In this document: one piece after another, positions 52,833 through 60,859 of the stretch
Layout: every line of letters begins with the position of its first letter
Position numbering within the stretch: the first letter of the stretch is position 1
NCBI GenBank assembly: GCA_029262335.1
Contig: JAJCZQ010000027.1
Span: 27,862 to 91,861, forward strand
Length of the DNA: 64,000 nucleotides
Source: Deltaproteobacteria bacterium
Lineage (GTDB): Bacteria > Desulfobacterota_D > UBA1144 > Nemesobacterales > JAJCZQ01
Direction: 5' to 3'
The notes under the pieces: model-generated
What the model was told of the DNA's origin: nothing
Databases searched by the model: none
What the model saw: the letters and a program-made list of their open reading frames with translations, nothing else
Program-made: the position numbers and the translations under genes

Positions 52833-52852
52833 CAGAGATCAAGTCTTAAATT
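52817..52852 (+). terminator. hairpin at the end of the HTTM gene, possible terminator
   Basis: AAGACCTGA at 52817-52825 can pair with TCAAGTCTT at 52839-52847 (one G-T type mismatch), and T-rich sequence follows. The structure coincides with the REP-like motif, so it can be read as a repeat hairpin or as a terminator. Confidence 0.55.
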
Positions 52853-52888
52853 TTTACTTCAAACTTATTCAACTATTATTAACGCAGG

Positions 52889-53329
52889 TTATTGTTTACA
52901 TTTACCTTTATAAGTACCCACAACCTGGACCTTTGATTCAAACTTTTGGCCCTGAAACTCGGATATACCATCCATGGTCATCTCGTAGGATTTCTTTTCA
53001 TGTTTTAGCACAACATGCGCCTTTACAGGAGGCATCTGATCTCCACCTGAGCAGGTCATATCATACTCAAGAAAATTTGATTTCTGCTTTACATTGCTTA
53101 CAGAACACTTTTCCCCTGCGGGCACCATTTCCTCAGGATTATACTCTGTTTTATCAACACACTGTGTGTCTTCCTTTACAACCGGCTGTGGAAGCCCTGT
53201 TGCTGAAGTTGTAACCTTGGAATGCCAGCTGCCGGGAAGTACCGGTATGGGTTTTATCTGTGAAGCAAAAGCACTGACTGATGTAATCATAATTATTGCA
53301 GTTAATGCTAATACTGATCTTAATAACAT
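52889..53329 (-). CDS. DUF3617 secreted protein
   Basis: The 146-residue protein has a signal peptide (LLRSVLALTAIIMITSVSAFA). The mature part is PGSWHSKVTTSATGLPQPVV followed by QCVDKTEYNPEEMVPAGEKC and YDMTCSGGDQMPPVKAHVVL, with paired cysteines and the DUF3617 pattern of a short beta-rich periplasmic domain. The C-terminus KGKCKQ carries the last cysteine. Function of the family is unknown. It is 19 bp downstream of the MDR oxidoreductase gene on the same strand. Confidence 0.85.
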   Translation of the reverse strand: MLLRSVLALTAIIMITSVSAFASQIKPIPVLPGSWHSKVTTSATGLPQPVVKEDTQCVDKTEYNPEEMVPAGEKCSVSNVKQKSNFLEYDMTCSGGDQMPPVKAHVVLKHEKKSYEMTMDGISEFQGQKFESKVQVVGTYKGKCKQ

Positions 53330-53348
53330 AATAATATCTCCTTAAAAA

Positions 53349-54332
53349 TTATGGATTTAATATAACTTTACCGAACTGTTCACTTTCCTGAAGTACTTTT
53401 TGTGCTTCATGATTTTCTGAAAGTGGAAACTTCTTAAAAATTGCAGGTTTAAATTTGCCTTCACCTGCTAGTTTTACTGCTTCTTCAAGGACTGAATTCG
53501 GGGCATTAAACATCGTTACTCCGATAACGGAAATATCTCTCATAATAAGCGGGCCAAGCATCGCTTTCTCGACAACTGCACCGCCAACTACTCCGATTAA
53601 CAGGAGTTTTCCGCCAGGTTTTAGTATTTTAATATTTTTGTCCCAGTAACCTGCACCTACCTGGTCAAATATTATATCTACCCCGCCTTTTATTACTTCA
53701 GCAAAATCTTCATTTTTATAATTTATTGCCTGGTCAGCACCCAGTTCTTTTGCTTTTTCCAGTTTTTCATCACTTCCGGCAGTAGCTATTACTTTTGCAC
53801 CATAATGTTTTGCTACTTCAATTGCCGCAGAACCGGTACCGCTGCCAGCTGCATGTACTACTACAGTGTCTCCGGATTTTAGTCCGCCTCTGTTAATGAG
53901 CCCGTATATTGCTGTCACATAACAAACCGGGAGTGTGGAAGCGTCATCAAAAGAAAGTGAGTCGGGAATTTTTACTACATTTGAAGATGGAACAGATACA
54001 TATTCTGCAAATCCGCCGTGCTGGTTTACACCAACAACGCTGAAACCTTTTTCAAGCCTGACTGTTGGATTGATAACGACCCTGTCCCCGGGTGAAACAT
54101 TGCTTACACTACTTCCTGTGCTTTCCACCTGTCCCGAAATATCTATTCCCCCAATATGAGGAAGTTCAACAGGCCTTGGAGAAGTACCTGCTCTGAGTTT
54201 TAAATCCAGTGAGTTAAGTGTTGAAGCTTTTATCTTTACAAGAACATCATTATCCCCAATTTCAGGTGTATTAATATCCTCATATTTTAGTACATCAACA
54301 TCTCCGGTTTCGTGAAATATACTTGCCTTCAT
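53349..54332 (-). CDS. zinc-less MDR-family oxidoreductase (quinone-reductase-like)
   Basis: The 327-residue protein is a medium-chain dehydrogenase/reductase with a Rossmann motif HAAGSGTGSAAIEVAKHYGAKV near 158-179. The catalytic-zinc cysteine is replaced (STLNSLDLKL) and there is no four-cysteine structural zinc lobe, so it belongs to the quinone-oxidoreductase-like, zinc-independent group. NAD(P)H specificity is likely but not proven. The substrate could be a quinone, enone or aldehyde. It heads a unit with the DUF3617 gene. Confidence 0.88.
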   Translation of the reverse strand: MKASIFHETGDVDVLKYEDINTPEIGDNDVLVKIKASTLNSLDLKLRAGTSPRPVELPHIGGIDISGQVESTGSSVSNVSPGDRVVINPTVRLEKGFSVVGVNQHGGFAEYVSVPSSNVVKIPDSLSFDDASTLPVCYVTAIYGLINRGGLKSGDTVVVHAAGSGTGSAAIEVAKHYGAKVIATAGSDEKLEKAKELGADQAINYKNEDFAEVIKGGVDIIFDQVGAGYWDKNIKILKPGGKLLLIGVVGGAVVEKAMLGPLIMRDISVIGVTMFNAPNSVLEEAVKLAGEGKFKPAIFKKFPLSENHEAQKVLQESEQFGKVILNP

Positions 54333-54449
54333 TTTTGATACTCCTTGAATTACAATAGTAGATTAGTCCTCTATATTAACTAATCAACTATATTTTTTAA
54401 ACCATCTCCGAATATATTTGTTACAACAATAATTTTAAATATTTGACAC

Positions 54450-54465
54450 AAAAGACCTGACCCCT
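54450..54465. repeat. REP-like 16-bp motif, copy B
   Basis: Identical to 52815-52830: AAAAGACCTGACCCCT, preceded here by TTGACAC. Intergenic, between the MDR gene and the small CxxC gene. Confidence 0.62.
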
Positions 54466-54539
54466 TAAAGGAAATTTTTTGCATTTATTTAAAACCCAAA
54501 TAAATATCACTTCGTAGATTAAATATACAGGAGATAAAT

Positions 54540-54707
54540 ATGGATAAATGTACATTATGCAACAATGAAGTTGATTCACTTACACATTTTGCCGAACAGT
54601 GGTTACTGGAAACTATCAAAGACAAGAACCCGCATTGGGTTGAAGCTGACGGAGCATGCAGTAAATGCATCGAATACTATAAGGGCCTTGATAACATAGC
54701 AGGTTAA
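54540..54707 (+). CDS. small CxxC...CxxC protein, 55 residues
   Basis: An ORF from ATG at 54540 with CAGGAGA just upstream encodes 55 residues starting MDKCTLCNNEV and ending GLDNIAG. It has two Cys-x2-Cys pairs, at Cys4/Cys7 and Cys40/Cys43 (ACSKCIEYY), giving a treble-clef or zinc-ribbon-like site. The middle is helical (FAEQWLLETIKDKNPHWVE). I think similar small proteins occur in deltaproteobacterial genomes, but I cannot name a function. It is too short for default ORF finders but has a good start context. Confidence 0.72.
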   Translation: MDKCTLCNNEVDSLTHFAEQWLLETIKDKNPHWVEADGACSKCIEYYKGLDNIAG

Positions 54708-54870
54708 TAGAACTTTATAGTCCGTTCAAACTACCGGCTTTATTTATCAGTTTTTTACTATGTCCTGAATTTGATTGTTTACAAAGGAATTATTATTTCT
54801 AATAAATATTAATTAGAATAAAATTCAGTTGTGAGCAATATGAAATGATATTTAGTATAATATTTTACCA

Positions 54871-55956
54871 ATGAAAATATTATATGACGGCTATATCTAT
54901 TCCGGCCAGAATGTTGGTGGAATAAACAGGTATTTTGAAAATATTATTAAACATTTACCTGACAATCTTTTCCCTATACTGTCAACAAGAAAAAACAGAG
55001 CACATAATTTTCCTTCCAATAAAAATCTAAAAATAATCCGATTTAACAACCGATTAATTAAAAACAGGAAGCTCTCTAACCACCTGGAAAATTATTACAT
55101 GTCATTTAAATACAAAAGAATAAAACCAGACATCTTTCACCCGACATATTACAATATGTTAATCCATGAAAATAATCTAAAATATGTCAGATGCCCAATT
55201 GTATTGACCGTTTATGACTTAATACATGAACTTTTCATACCGGAAAGCAATTTTATTAATACAAAAAAATCTATGATAAACAGGGCTGATAAAATTATAT
55301 GCATTTCAGAAAATACAAAAAAAGACTTAATAAATTTTTATAACGTGGATGAACAAAAAGTAAAAGTAATATACCTTGCTTCCGATTTGAAAATTCAAAA
55401 TCAGAGCACAGATAAAATTAAACCTGAAAACGCTTATTTCTTATACGTTGGGACAAGGGCTAAATATAAAAACATGAATCTATTATATACTGCATTTCAA
55501 CGTATAAATTCAAAATATAAAAATATAAAACTCTTCATGGTCGGCAAGGAACTTGATGAATCAGAAAAAAAAGAATTAAACAGTATGGCTATCCTTGAGC
55601 ATATAAAAGTTGAAACTAATATAGATGACGAAAAATTATCCCGTTTATATAACGGCAGCATAGCTCTGGTTTTTCCTACAAGGTATGAAGGATTTGGATA
55701 CCCTGCACTTGAAGCCATGATTTGTGGAACAGTACCGCTTGCATCAAATGTTGCATCAATTCCTGAAATTCTGGGTGATGCCGGTATTCTTTTTGATAAT
55801 ACATCTGTTGATGAATTAACTGAAAAAATGTTTTATTTATTTGAAAACCCTGAATACCGGGATTTATTAATTAAAAAAGGTTTTGAACAGGCCAAACTGT
55901 TTAACTGGGAAAATACTGTAAAGGAAACAACAAATTTATACCAGTCTTTAGTTTAA
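54871..55956 (+). CDS. glycosyltransferase family 4 protein (mannosyl-type)
   Basis: The 361-residue GT-B enzyme has an N-terminal acceptor domain (MKILYDGYIYSGQNVGGINRYF) and a C-terminal nucleotide-sugar domain from about 185 (FLYVGTRAKYKNMNLLYTAF). The retaining-GT signature is PTRYEGFGYPALEAMICGTVP near 269-289 with E-x7-E. A WbdB-like or mannosyltransferase role is plausible because GDP-mannose 4,6-dehydratase follows 4 bp later. It is a cytoplasmic or membrane-associated enzyme for surface polysaccharide. Confidence 0.9.
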   Translation: MKILYDGYIYSGQNVGGINRYFENIIKHLPDNLFPILSTRKNRAHNFPSNKNLKIIRFNNRLIKNRKLSNHLENYYMSFKYKRIKPDIFHPTYYNMLIHENNLKYVRCPIVLTVYDLIHELFIPESNFINTKKSMINRADKIICISENTKKDLINFYNVDEQKVKVIYLASDLKIQNQSTDKIKPENAYFLYVGTRAKYKNMNLLYTAFQRINSKYKNIKLFMVGKELDESEKKELNSMAILEHIKVETNIDDEKLSRLYNGSIALVFPTRYEGFGYPALEAMICGTVPLASNVASIPEILGDAGILFDNTSVDELTEKMFYLFENPEYRDLLIKKGFEQAKLFNWENTVKETTNLYQSLV

Positions 55957-55960
55957 AAAT

Positions 55961-56926
55961 ATGAAATCGGCTTTTATTGCAGGAATAACCGGACAGGATG
56001 GATCATATCTGGCAAAACATCTACTAACTCTTGGATACAATGTCTATGGATCAACTCGTGGCGTCAGATCTTCTAATACAAATAATTTAAAAAATCTTAA
56101 TATTCTGGATAAAGTTAATTTAACGACTTTATCACTATATGATTCAAAGGAATTATCAGATTTACTTTTAAAGATTAATCCGGACGAAATCTATAACTTT
56201 TCAGCACAAAGTTCCGTGGGAAGATCCTTCAACTATCCGGATGAAACACATAAAAGTATTGTAAATACAACCAAATTATTTCTTGAAACCATAAAAGCAT
56301 TAAACCTTGCAACACGTTACTACAATGCCTGCTCAAGCGAATGTTTTGGTGATACAGGCCATAAAGGTGCAAACGAACATACCCCATTTAATCCAAAAAG
56401 CCCTTACGGGTTTGCCAAGGCCGAAGCATATAAGCTTGTAAAAGAATACAGGGAATCATACGGTATATTTGCAGTATCAGGAATACTGTTTAATCACGAA
56501 TCACCTATTAGGCCGTCAATCTATGTAACACAAAAAATCTTAGATAATGCTATCAAAATATCAAAAGGCAGTAATAAAAAACTGGAACTGGGCAACTTAG
56601 ATATTAAAAGGGACTGGGGTTGGGCTCCGGAGTATATTGAGGCAATACAGAAAATTGTTAATCACAATAATCCGGAGGATTTCGTAATCGGTACAGGCCA
56701 GTCATATTCCCTCAGAGAATTTGTAAAAACAGTATTTAAAAAACTTGGACTCGACTGTGAAGAACATGTAATAGTTAACAAAGATTTTTTTAGAGAATCT
56801 GAAATTATGGTGAGTATGGCCTCGCCGCAGAAGGCAGAAGAAGTACTGGGGTGGAAAGCAAAATATCAGATGGATGATGTAATAGATTTTCTCTTAAAAA
56901 GCAGATTAGAACAAGAGTTGCAGTAA
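55961..56926 (+). CDS. gmd: GDP-mannose 4,6-dehydratase
   Basis: The 321-residue protein is an extended SDR with the N-terminal GITGQDGSYLAKHLL motif (about 8-22), NFSAQSSVGRSF near 86-97, the CSSECFG substrate segment and the catalytic Tyr/Lys in SPYGFAKAEAYKLVKEY. These match GMD enzymes, which make GDP-4-keto-6-deoxy-D-mannose, the precursor of GDP-fucose and GDP-rhamnose. The protein is a little shorter than E. coli Gmd (about 370). No fucose or rhamnose synthase follows, so the final product is unknown. Linked to the GT4 gene by 4 bp. Confidence 0.93.
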   Translation: MKSAFIAGITGQDGSYLAKHLLTLGYNVYGSTRGVRSSNTNNLKNLNILDKVNLTTLSLYDSKELSDLLLKINPDEIYNFSAQSSVGRSFNYPDETHKSIVNTTKLFLETIKALNLATRYYNACSSECFGDTGHKGANEHTPFNPKSPYGFAKAEAYKLVKEYRESYGIFAVSGILFNHESPIRPSIYVTQKILDNAIKISKGSNKKLELGNLDIKRDWGWAPEYIEAIQKIVNHNNPEDFVIGTGQSYSLREFVKTVFKKLGLDCEEHVIVNKDFFRESEIMVSMASPQKAEEVLGWKAKYQMDDVIDFLLKSRLEQELQ

Positions 56927-56943
56927 ATTCAATTAATTGGAAA

Positions 56944-56972
56944 TAAAAAAAGCCCGGGATAAACCGGGCTTT
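56944..56972 (-). terminator. intrinsic terminator of the cold-shock gene
   Basis: AAAGCCCGG at 56949-56957 and CCGGGCTTT at 56964-56972 form a 9-bp stem with a 6-base loop. On the minus strand it is followed by T (56944-56951). It lies 27 bp after the csp stop and can also end the gmd transcript from the other side. Confidence 0.9.
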
Positions 56973-56999
56973 GTACATTTTAGTAAATTTATTTTTATA

Positions 57000-57212
57000 C
57001 TAAAGTGCTACAACATTCTGTGCATGCGGGCCTTTCGGACCGTCTGTTGCTAGCGTAAATTCAACTTTCTGTCCTTCATCAAGTGAACGATAGCCTTCAC
57101 CATTAATTTCACTATGATGAACAAATACATCTACACCGCTTTCGCGTTCAATAAAACCAAATCCTTTAGTTGCATTGAACCACTTTACAGTTCCGTTTTC
57201 ACGTTCTGACAT
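57000..57212 (-). CDS. cold-shock domain protein
   Basis: The 70-residue protein is a single CSD: it starts [20 protein letters not shown] and has RNP1-like KGFGFIERE and RNP2-like [10 protein letters not shown], ending [21 protein letters not shown]. It binds single-stranded nucleic acids and acts as RNA chaperone. A good GGAGGT ribosome-binding site precedes the ATG. A candidate sigma-70 promoter lies about 100 bp upstream, leaving a long 5' leader as is usual for csp genes. Confidence 0.97.
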   Translation of the reverse strand: MSERENGTVKWFNATKGFGFIERESGVDVFVHHSEINGEGYRSLDEGQKVEFTLATDGPKGPHAQNVVAL

Positions 57213-57316
57213 ATTAGGTACCTCCTGTTTTCAAATTGGATCATGGGAGCGTTTCAGAAAAAATTTTAGAAATGAATCTTAATTTAGAATGGAACTACAC
57301 CTACCTCCTACAAGGC

Positions 57317-57344
57317 ATGCTACACCATAGCAGTATTATGTCAA
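57317..57344 (-). promoter_or_regulatory. candidate sigma-70 promoter of the cold-shock gene
   Basis: On the minus strand TTGACA (57344-57339) is followed after 16 bp by TAGCAT (57322-57317). The start of transcription would be near 57310, giving a leader of about 98 bases before the csp ATG. Confidence 0.65.
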
Positions 57345-57403
57345 TTAATTAAAAAATATAAATTCAAATTGTTTTTGAAATATGGAAAAATTAAATCAAT
57401 TAT

Positions 57404-57487
57404 TGCCGAAGGGGGGAGTCGAACCCCCACTCCCTTGCGGGAACAGGATTCTGAGTCCTGCGCGTCTGCCAATTCCGCCACTTCGGC
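57404..57487 (-). tRNA. tRNA-Leu (anticodon CAG)
   Basis: A class II tRNA with a long variable arm is visible on the minus strand. The acceptor stem GCCGAAG pairs with CTTCGGC, the T-arm contains TTCGA, and the anticodon arm is CAGGA-CTCAGAA-TCCTG, giving anticodon CAG for leucine codon CUG. The variable arm folds as CCCGCAAGGGA. The CCA end is not encoded; the base after the acceptor stem is A followed by AT. It lies between the csp gene and the lipoprotein pair. Confidence 0.93.
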
Positions 57488-57499
57488 TAAAGTGGAAGG

Positions 57500-58015
57500 T
57501 TAAATATTTTGCTGCTGCAGATAAATTGCCTTATCTACCTTAATAAAAAAGTCTCTGTAAAAATCTTCGTCTTCTATACTATATACATCTACAATCCCGG
57601 CCTGGTTATCAAGCACCTTACCCCTGAAATTAACTCTTACTTTTACCCTGTCACCAAGCTGGCTGACATTTGATGATGATTCAATAATCATATTTTTTGA
57701 CCAGCGGGCCTGGTCACCTTCTGCCAGCTGTGCAAAAAACTTTGACCACCCGTCTTCAACATCAGACTCTTTTGAAGCTGTAATAAGCCCCAGGTCCACA
57801 TTTGCGTTTTCTACTATATACCCATCGTCCTGGAGTACATTTATCATTGCCTTCATCACCATCTTCTGGTCATCTACTTCAAATACTTTTGTCTGAAACT
57901 CCCTAATCTGGAGCTGGGTCTTTTTCGGAAGCGGCGGTGTTGATGCAGCACATGCAGAAATAAGCAAAAGCAGGCAAAATACTGATCCGGTTTTGATAAA
58001 TTTTTTATTAATCAA
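57500..58015 (-). CDS. hypothetical lipoprotein (second of a pair)
   Basis: The 171-residue protein has a lipoprotein signal (GSVFCLLLLISAC, Cys near 22) and a mature part with FEVDDQKMVMKAMINVLQDD early and MIIESSSNVSQLGDRVKVRV later, all hydrophilic with mixed alpha/beta character. I do not recognise the family. It follows the second lipoprotein gene by 11 bp on the same strand, so both are probably made together and act in the envelope. Function is unknown. Confidence 0.7.
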   Translation of the reverse strand: MINKKFIKTGSVFCLLLLISACAASTPPLPKKTQLQIREFQTKVFEVDDQKMVMKAMINVLQDDGYIVENANVDLGLITASKESDVEDGWSKFFAQLAEGDQARWSKNMIIESSSNVSQLGDRVKVRVNFRGKVLDNQAGIVDVYSIEDEDFYRDFFIKVDKAIYLQQQNI

Positions 58016-58026
58016 AATATTTCTCC

Positions 58027-58452
58027 TTAAAATTTGGACGAATGATATGAGAATGAATCGACTATGTTGTCTTTGAATTTAATTATTACCGTAAGTGTCT
58101 TTTGTGTTGTGGAAGAAGCACCTGATTCCTTATTGTAACCAACCAGAAGGCTTAAGATCAGCCCGGTCCCGGCACTGCTGCTGGAGTAAGAAGCCTCTGT
58201 AGCAATCTTATCGTATACCCAGGTTTCAAGTCCATTGCTGTCTTTTGTAACAATATTGGGTGATCCGAGTGCTTCGGCAACATCCGCACCGGACATCCCT
58301 TTGTAAATCTCTCTTTGAACAACACCCACAGTCATTTCCCTTTCCTGGGTCTGGGGAAGTTCCTGCTGGTGCTGGGAAGCTGTCATGCATCCTGTGCTAA
58401 AAACAGAAAATATAAATATTGGTAGAATTGCTAATATAGTTAGTTTTTTCAT
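58027..58452 (-). CDS. hypothetical SmpA/OmlA-like lipoprotein
   Basis: The 141-residue protein has a lipoprotein signal (LAILPIFIFSVFSTGC) and a mature segment IYKGMSGADVAEALGSPNIV followed by TWVYDKIATEA and VTVIIKF-like strands. This resembles the small SmpA/OmlA (BamE-like) outer-membrane lipoprotein domain, but the match is weak. It is the first gene of a two-gene unit with the other lipoprotein. It probably sits in the outer or inner membrane facing the periplasm. Confidence 0.65.
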   Translation of the reverse strand: MKKLTILAILPIFIFSVFSTGCMTASQHQQELPQTQEREMTVGVVQREIYKGMSGADVAEALGSPNIVTKDSNGLETWVYDKIATEASYSSSSAGTGLILSLLVGYNKESGASSTTQKTLTVIIKFKDNIVDSFSYHSSKF

Positions 58453-58615
58453 ATAATATGGGTCCTTTCAAATTTTTATAACAGTATAAGATTAATAAGA
58501 CCCATGTCAAAACTAATATTTAGCAAATTATTACCCCCCTTATAAATAATAAATCAATAGAATTTAGCACAACTATATTTACTATGTATTGTACTAAATT
58601 CTTATTTCAATTCTT

Positions 58616-58894
58616 TTAATTTGTTTCAGTAGTTGTGGGATCAATAATAGATTTAACTTCGGAAATTTTATTGGCAGGAAATCCTCCTTTTTGTGCATGT
58701 TCTTTTACCATTTCTTCATTTGGTGCAATATACACGCAGTAAATTTTATCACCTGTGATATAACTGTGGACCCATTGAATCCGGGACCCCATTTCATTAA
58801 GAACACTGCACGATTTTTGTGAAACATCCTTTAGTTCATTTGTGTTTAGTTTACCGGCATCTTTTACTTCTCTTTCAATTAAATATTTTGGCAC
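58616..58894 (-). CDS. DUF4242 protein
   Basis: The start is set at GTG 58894 because AAGGAG at 58901-58906 lies 6 bp upstream and the resulting sequence begins (M)PKYLIEREVKDAGKLN, the normal DUF4242 beginning. An in-frame upstream start at 58942 would add 16 residues unlike the family. The 92-residue protein continues with SQKSCSVLNEMGSRIQWVHS and ITGDKIYCVYIAPNEEMVKE. DUF4242 proteins are small ferredoxin-like-fold proteins, some reported to bind nickel. It follows the SDR gene and should be under the same TetR operator. Confidence 0.82.
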   Translation of the reverse strand: MPKYLIEREVKDAGKLNTNELKDVSQKSCSVLNEMGSRIQWVHSYITGDKIYCVYIAPNEEMVKEHAQKGGFPANKISEVKSIIDPTTTETN

Positions 58895-58951
58895 ATGTTT
58901 CTCCTTAAATTTCAGGGATAAAGCTATTAACCTTATCCCCATATTCTATTA

Positions 58952-59722
58952 TTAAGCCTGCAGATTTCTTCCCGCCATAACACCGCCGTCAACAGGCAGT
59001 ATTGCCCCGGTTACCCACTCAGCTTCATTACTTGCAAGATACAGTATAGCCGAAGCAATATCTTCAGGCTTACCAATTCGCCCAAGAGGGTGAAACCCGT
59101 TAAAACCTTCGAGTACTCCTGAAACCTGGTCTTCCGGAATAAAGGAGTTATAGACAGGAGTCTCTACAACAGCTGGTGCTACAGCATTGACTGTTATATT
59201 TTCTTTGGCAAGCTCAATTGCCAGGTTGCGGGTTAGGGCATGTACTCCTGCTTTTGCAGCAGAATATGCGCTGGAAGGTGTTGCCTCCACAGCCTGCGTG
59301 GCCCACATTGAACCGACATTTACAATAGAACCGCCGCCCCTTTTAATCATCTCGGGCACTGCCGCCTGCGACAGGTAAAAACTTCCCTTAAATATTATGT
59401 TAATGTAGTCTGAGACATCCTGCTCAGTATGGTCAAGGAATGGCGTTGGCTTGAATATTCCTGCATTGTTTACCACTATATCCACCCCTCCAAACTTACT
59501 TACGGCTTCTTCAACCATTCTCCTGGATGTATCGGGATCACTTATATCACCCGGTAATATGGCTACTCTGTCTTTGTAATTTGCAAAACAGTTCTCCAAT
59601 ACCCCGGCCCTTCTGCCGTTTGCCACCACAAACGCACCGTTATCTAGAAACTTCTTTGCAGTGTCCTCACCAATTCCTGTCCCTGCTCCTGAAACTAAAA
59701 CCACTTTGTTACTAAAATCCAT
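58952..59722 (-). CDS. short-chain dehydrogenase/reductase (SDR)
   Basis: The 256-residue classical SDR has the cofactor motif VLVSGAGTGIGEDTA near 7-21, NNAG near 87-90 and the catalytic SSAYSAAKAGVHALTRN with Tyr and Lys near 150-154. The C-terminus PVDGGVMAGRN is typical of reductases acting on ketones or hydroxy groups. Cofactor preference is not clear. It is preceded by a palindromic TetR-like operator (59747-59764) and followed by the DUF4242 gene, so both should be induced by the regulator's ligand. Confidence 0.93.
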   Translation of the reverse strand: MDFSNKVVLVSGAGTGIGEDTAKKFLDNGAFVVANGRRAGVLENCFANYKDRVAILPGDISDPDTSRRMVEEAVSKFGGVDIVVNNAGIFKPTPFLDHTEQDVSDYINIIFKGSFYLSQAAVPEMIKRGGGSIVNVGSMWATQAVEATPSSAYSAAKAGVHALTRNLAIELAKENITVNAVAPAVVETPVYNSFIPEDQVSGVLEGFNGFHPLGRIGKPEDIASAILYLASNEAEWVTGAILPVDGGVMAGRNLQA

Positions 59723-59746
59723 AATTAATGCCTCCTGTTTTGTATA

Positions 59747-59764
59747 CTATCTACTACTAGATAG
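59747..59764. promoter_or_regulatory. TetR operator upstream of the SDR gene
   Basis: CTATCTAC-TA-CTAGATAG is an inverted repeat of 8-bp half-sites with a 2-bp spacer (one mismatch). The arrangement matches the site at 60371-60388 upstream of the TetR gene. A longer reading with ATACTATCTA (59744-59753) and TAGATAGTAT (59762-59771) is also a perfect inverted repeat. Confidence 0.82.
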
Positions 59765-59784
59765 ATAGTATGATTAAAAAATTT

Positions 59785-60360
59785 TTATTTAGATTCTATA
59801 CTGCTTAAAATCATCTCCTCAACCCAGGATACTCTTTTAATGTCTGAAAAAGCTCGTGAAGAAATAGTAGCACCTTCAAGCGCGGAAAAAATGGCAGTTG
59901 CTTTGTCCTCGGGTTTTCCGCTAAAATCAAAGACTCCGGATTTAATACCTGCTTTAAGTACTTTTGTAAGCCACTTTTCATTTTCAATAAAGAGTTTATT
60001 TATTTCCTGTTTTACTTCATCAGGAAGATTGGAATAGTCTGCAGCCATCATGGCACAAAAACAGATTTTATCCCCTGTTTTAACTATTTCATAGAATATA
60101 TGAATGTATTTAACGAGTTTTTCCTTTGGATCGTCCGTTGTCTGGTCAATAAGATGGATAGCAGCCATAAGGTTGTCCCTGTACCTTTCAGCAATCTTTT
60201 TTGCCAGGTCACCTTTTGTAGGAAAATGATAATGAATACTGGAAGTTTTTATACCAACTTCTTTTGAAAGGTCCCTGTAGCTGAATGCATTATAGCCCCT
60301 TTCCTTTATAAGCTCTTCCGCAATATCCATTATTTTTACCACTACATCACTTGTACTCAT
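59785..60360 (-). CDS. TetR/AcrR family transcriptional regulator (copy 2)
   Basis: The start is set at ATG 60360 (MSTSDVVVKIMD), because an upstream in-frame ATG at 60438 would add 26 residues that run across the operator and do not fit the family. The 191-residue protein has a TetR helix-turn-helix (IMDIAEELIKERGYNAFSYRDL then KEVGIKTSSIHYHFPTKGDLA) and a helical ligand-binding domain with three cysteines near 102-106. It should repress its own promoter and the SDR unit through the CTATC-type inverted repeats. The ligand is not known. Confidence 0.9.
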   Translation of the reverse strand: MSTSDVVVKIMDIAEELIKERGYNAFSYRDLSKEVGIKTSSIHYHFPTKGDLAKKIAERYRDNLMAAIHLIDQTTDDPKEKLVKYIHIFYEIVKTGDKICFCAMMAADYSNLPDEVKQEINKLFIENEKWLTKVLKAGIKSGVFDFSGKPEDKATAIFSALEGATISSRAFSDIKRVSWVEEMILSSIESK

Positions 60361-60370
60361 GATATGTAAT

Positions 60371-60388
60371 CTATCAACAAGTAGATAG
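60371..60388. promoter_or_regulatory. TetR operator upstream of its own gene
   Basis: CTATCAAC-AA-GTAGATAG has 8-bp half-sites (one mismatch) and a 2-bp spacer, the same layout as the SDR operator. It lies 11 bp upstream of the TetR start at 60360 and about 90 bp upstream of the divergent small secreted-protein gene, which may also be regulated. Confidence 0.82.
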
Positions 60389-60477
60389 AATGTCAAGATT
60401 TTAAAATATTTTTGAATCGTTTGCTGTTGCAACTGCAACTATACTTACGAAAACAATTTAACAGGAGGTAGAAGATA

Positions 60478-60747
60478 ATGAATAAATTACTTCTAACATC
60501 AGTTTTAGCTTTAGCATTTGCTTTACCACTTAGTTCATACGCGGGAGTTAACGCTCTTGGAGTGCACCTTCCGATAGAAAGAGCTGAGGTTTCTGACGCG
60601 GCAGCCGGAGGATACGTATCAAAAGACTTTGGCGACACATTTAATGTTCAGAAGCTGAGTAGTAGTGATAGTTCAATTACATCTGATAATAACGATGAAA
60701 AATACGTTGTATTCGGTGTTGATCTGAACAAAATTAACAATTCATAG
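60478..60747 (+). CDS. small secreted hypothetical protein, 89 residues
   Basis: The protein has a signal peptide (NKLLLTSVLALAFALPLSSYA) followed by a 66-residue mature part, GVNALGVHLPIERAEVSDAA to FGVDLNKINNS, with no cysteines. AGGAGG precedes the ATG and a strong terminator follows, so it forms a single-gene transcript. I do not recognise the family. Expression may be high and possibly linked to the divergent TetR operator. Confidence 0.75.
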   Translation: MNKLLLTSVLALAFALPLSSYAGVNALGVHLPIERAEVSDAAAGGYVSKDFGDTFNVQKLSSSDSSITSDNNDEKYVVFGVDLNKINNS

Positions 60748-60780
60748 GTCTTACTTAGCACCTATGTACTAATTGTTATA

Positions 60781-60810
60781 AAGCCCAGCCAATATGGCTG
60801 GGCTTTTTTT
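60781..60810 (+). terminator. intrinsic terminator after the small secreted protein
   Basis: AAGCCCAGCC at 60781-60790 and GGCTGGGCTT at 60796-60805 form a perfect 10-bp stem with a 5-base loop, followed by seven T. It lies 33 bp after the stop. Confidence 0.95.
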
Positions 60811-60859
60811 ATTAACTATTAATCCTTTTTCCAAAAATGTATTTATAATATTAAAACCA

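Noticed and set aside
60361..60438. Longer N-terminus for the second TetR gene starting at 60438
   Set aside because: The added 26 residues run through the palindromic operator and do not fit TetR N-termini; ATG 60360 gives the normal length.
60794..60859. Upstream start for the FAD monooxygenase at 60794
   Set aside because: It begins inside the terminator hairpin of the preceding gene, and the FAD motif sits at the usual distance from ATG 60860.
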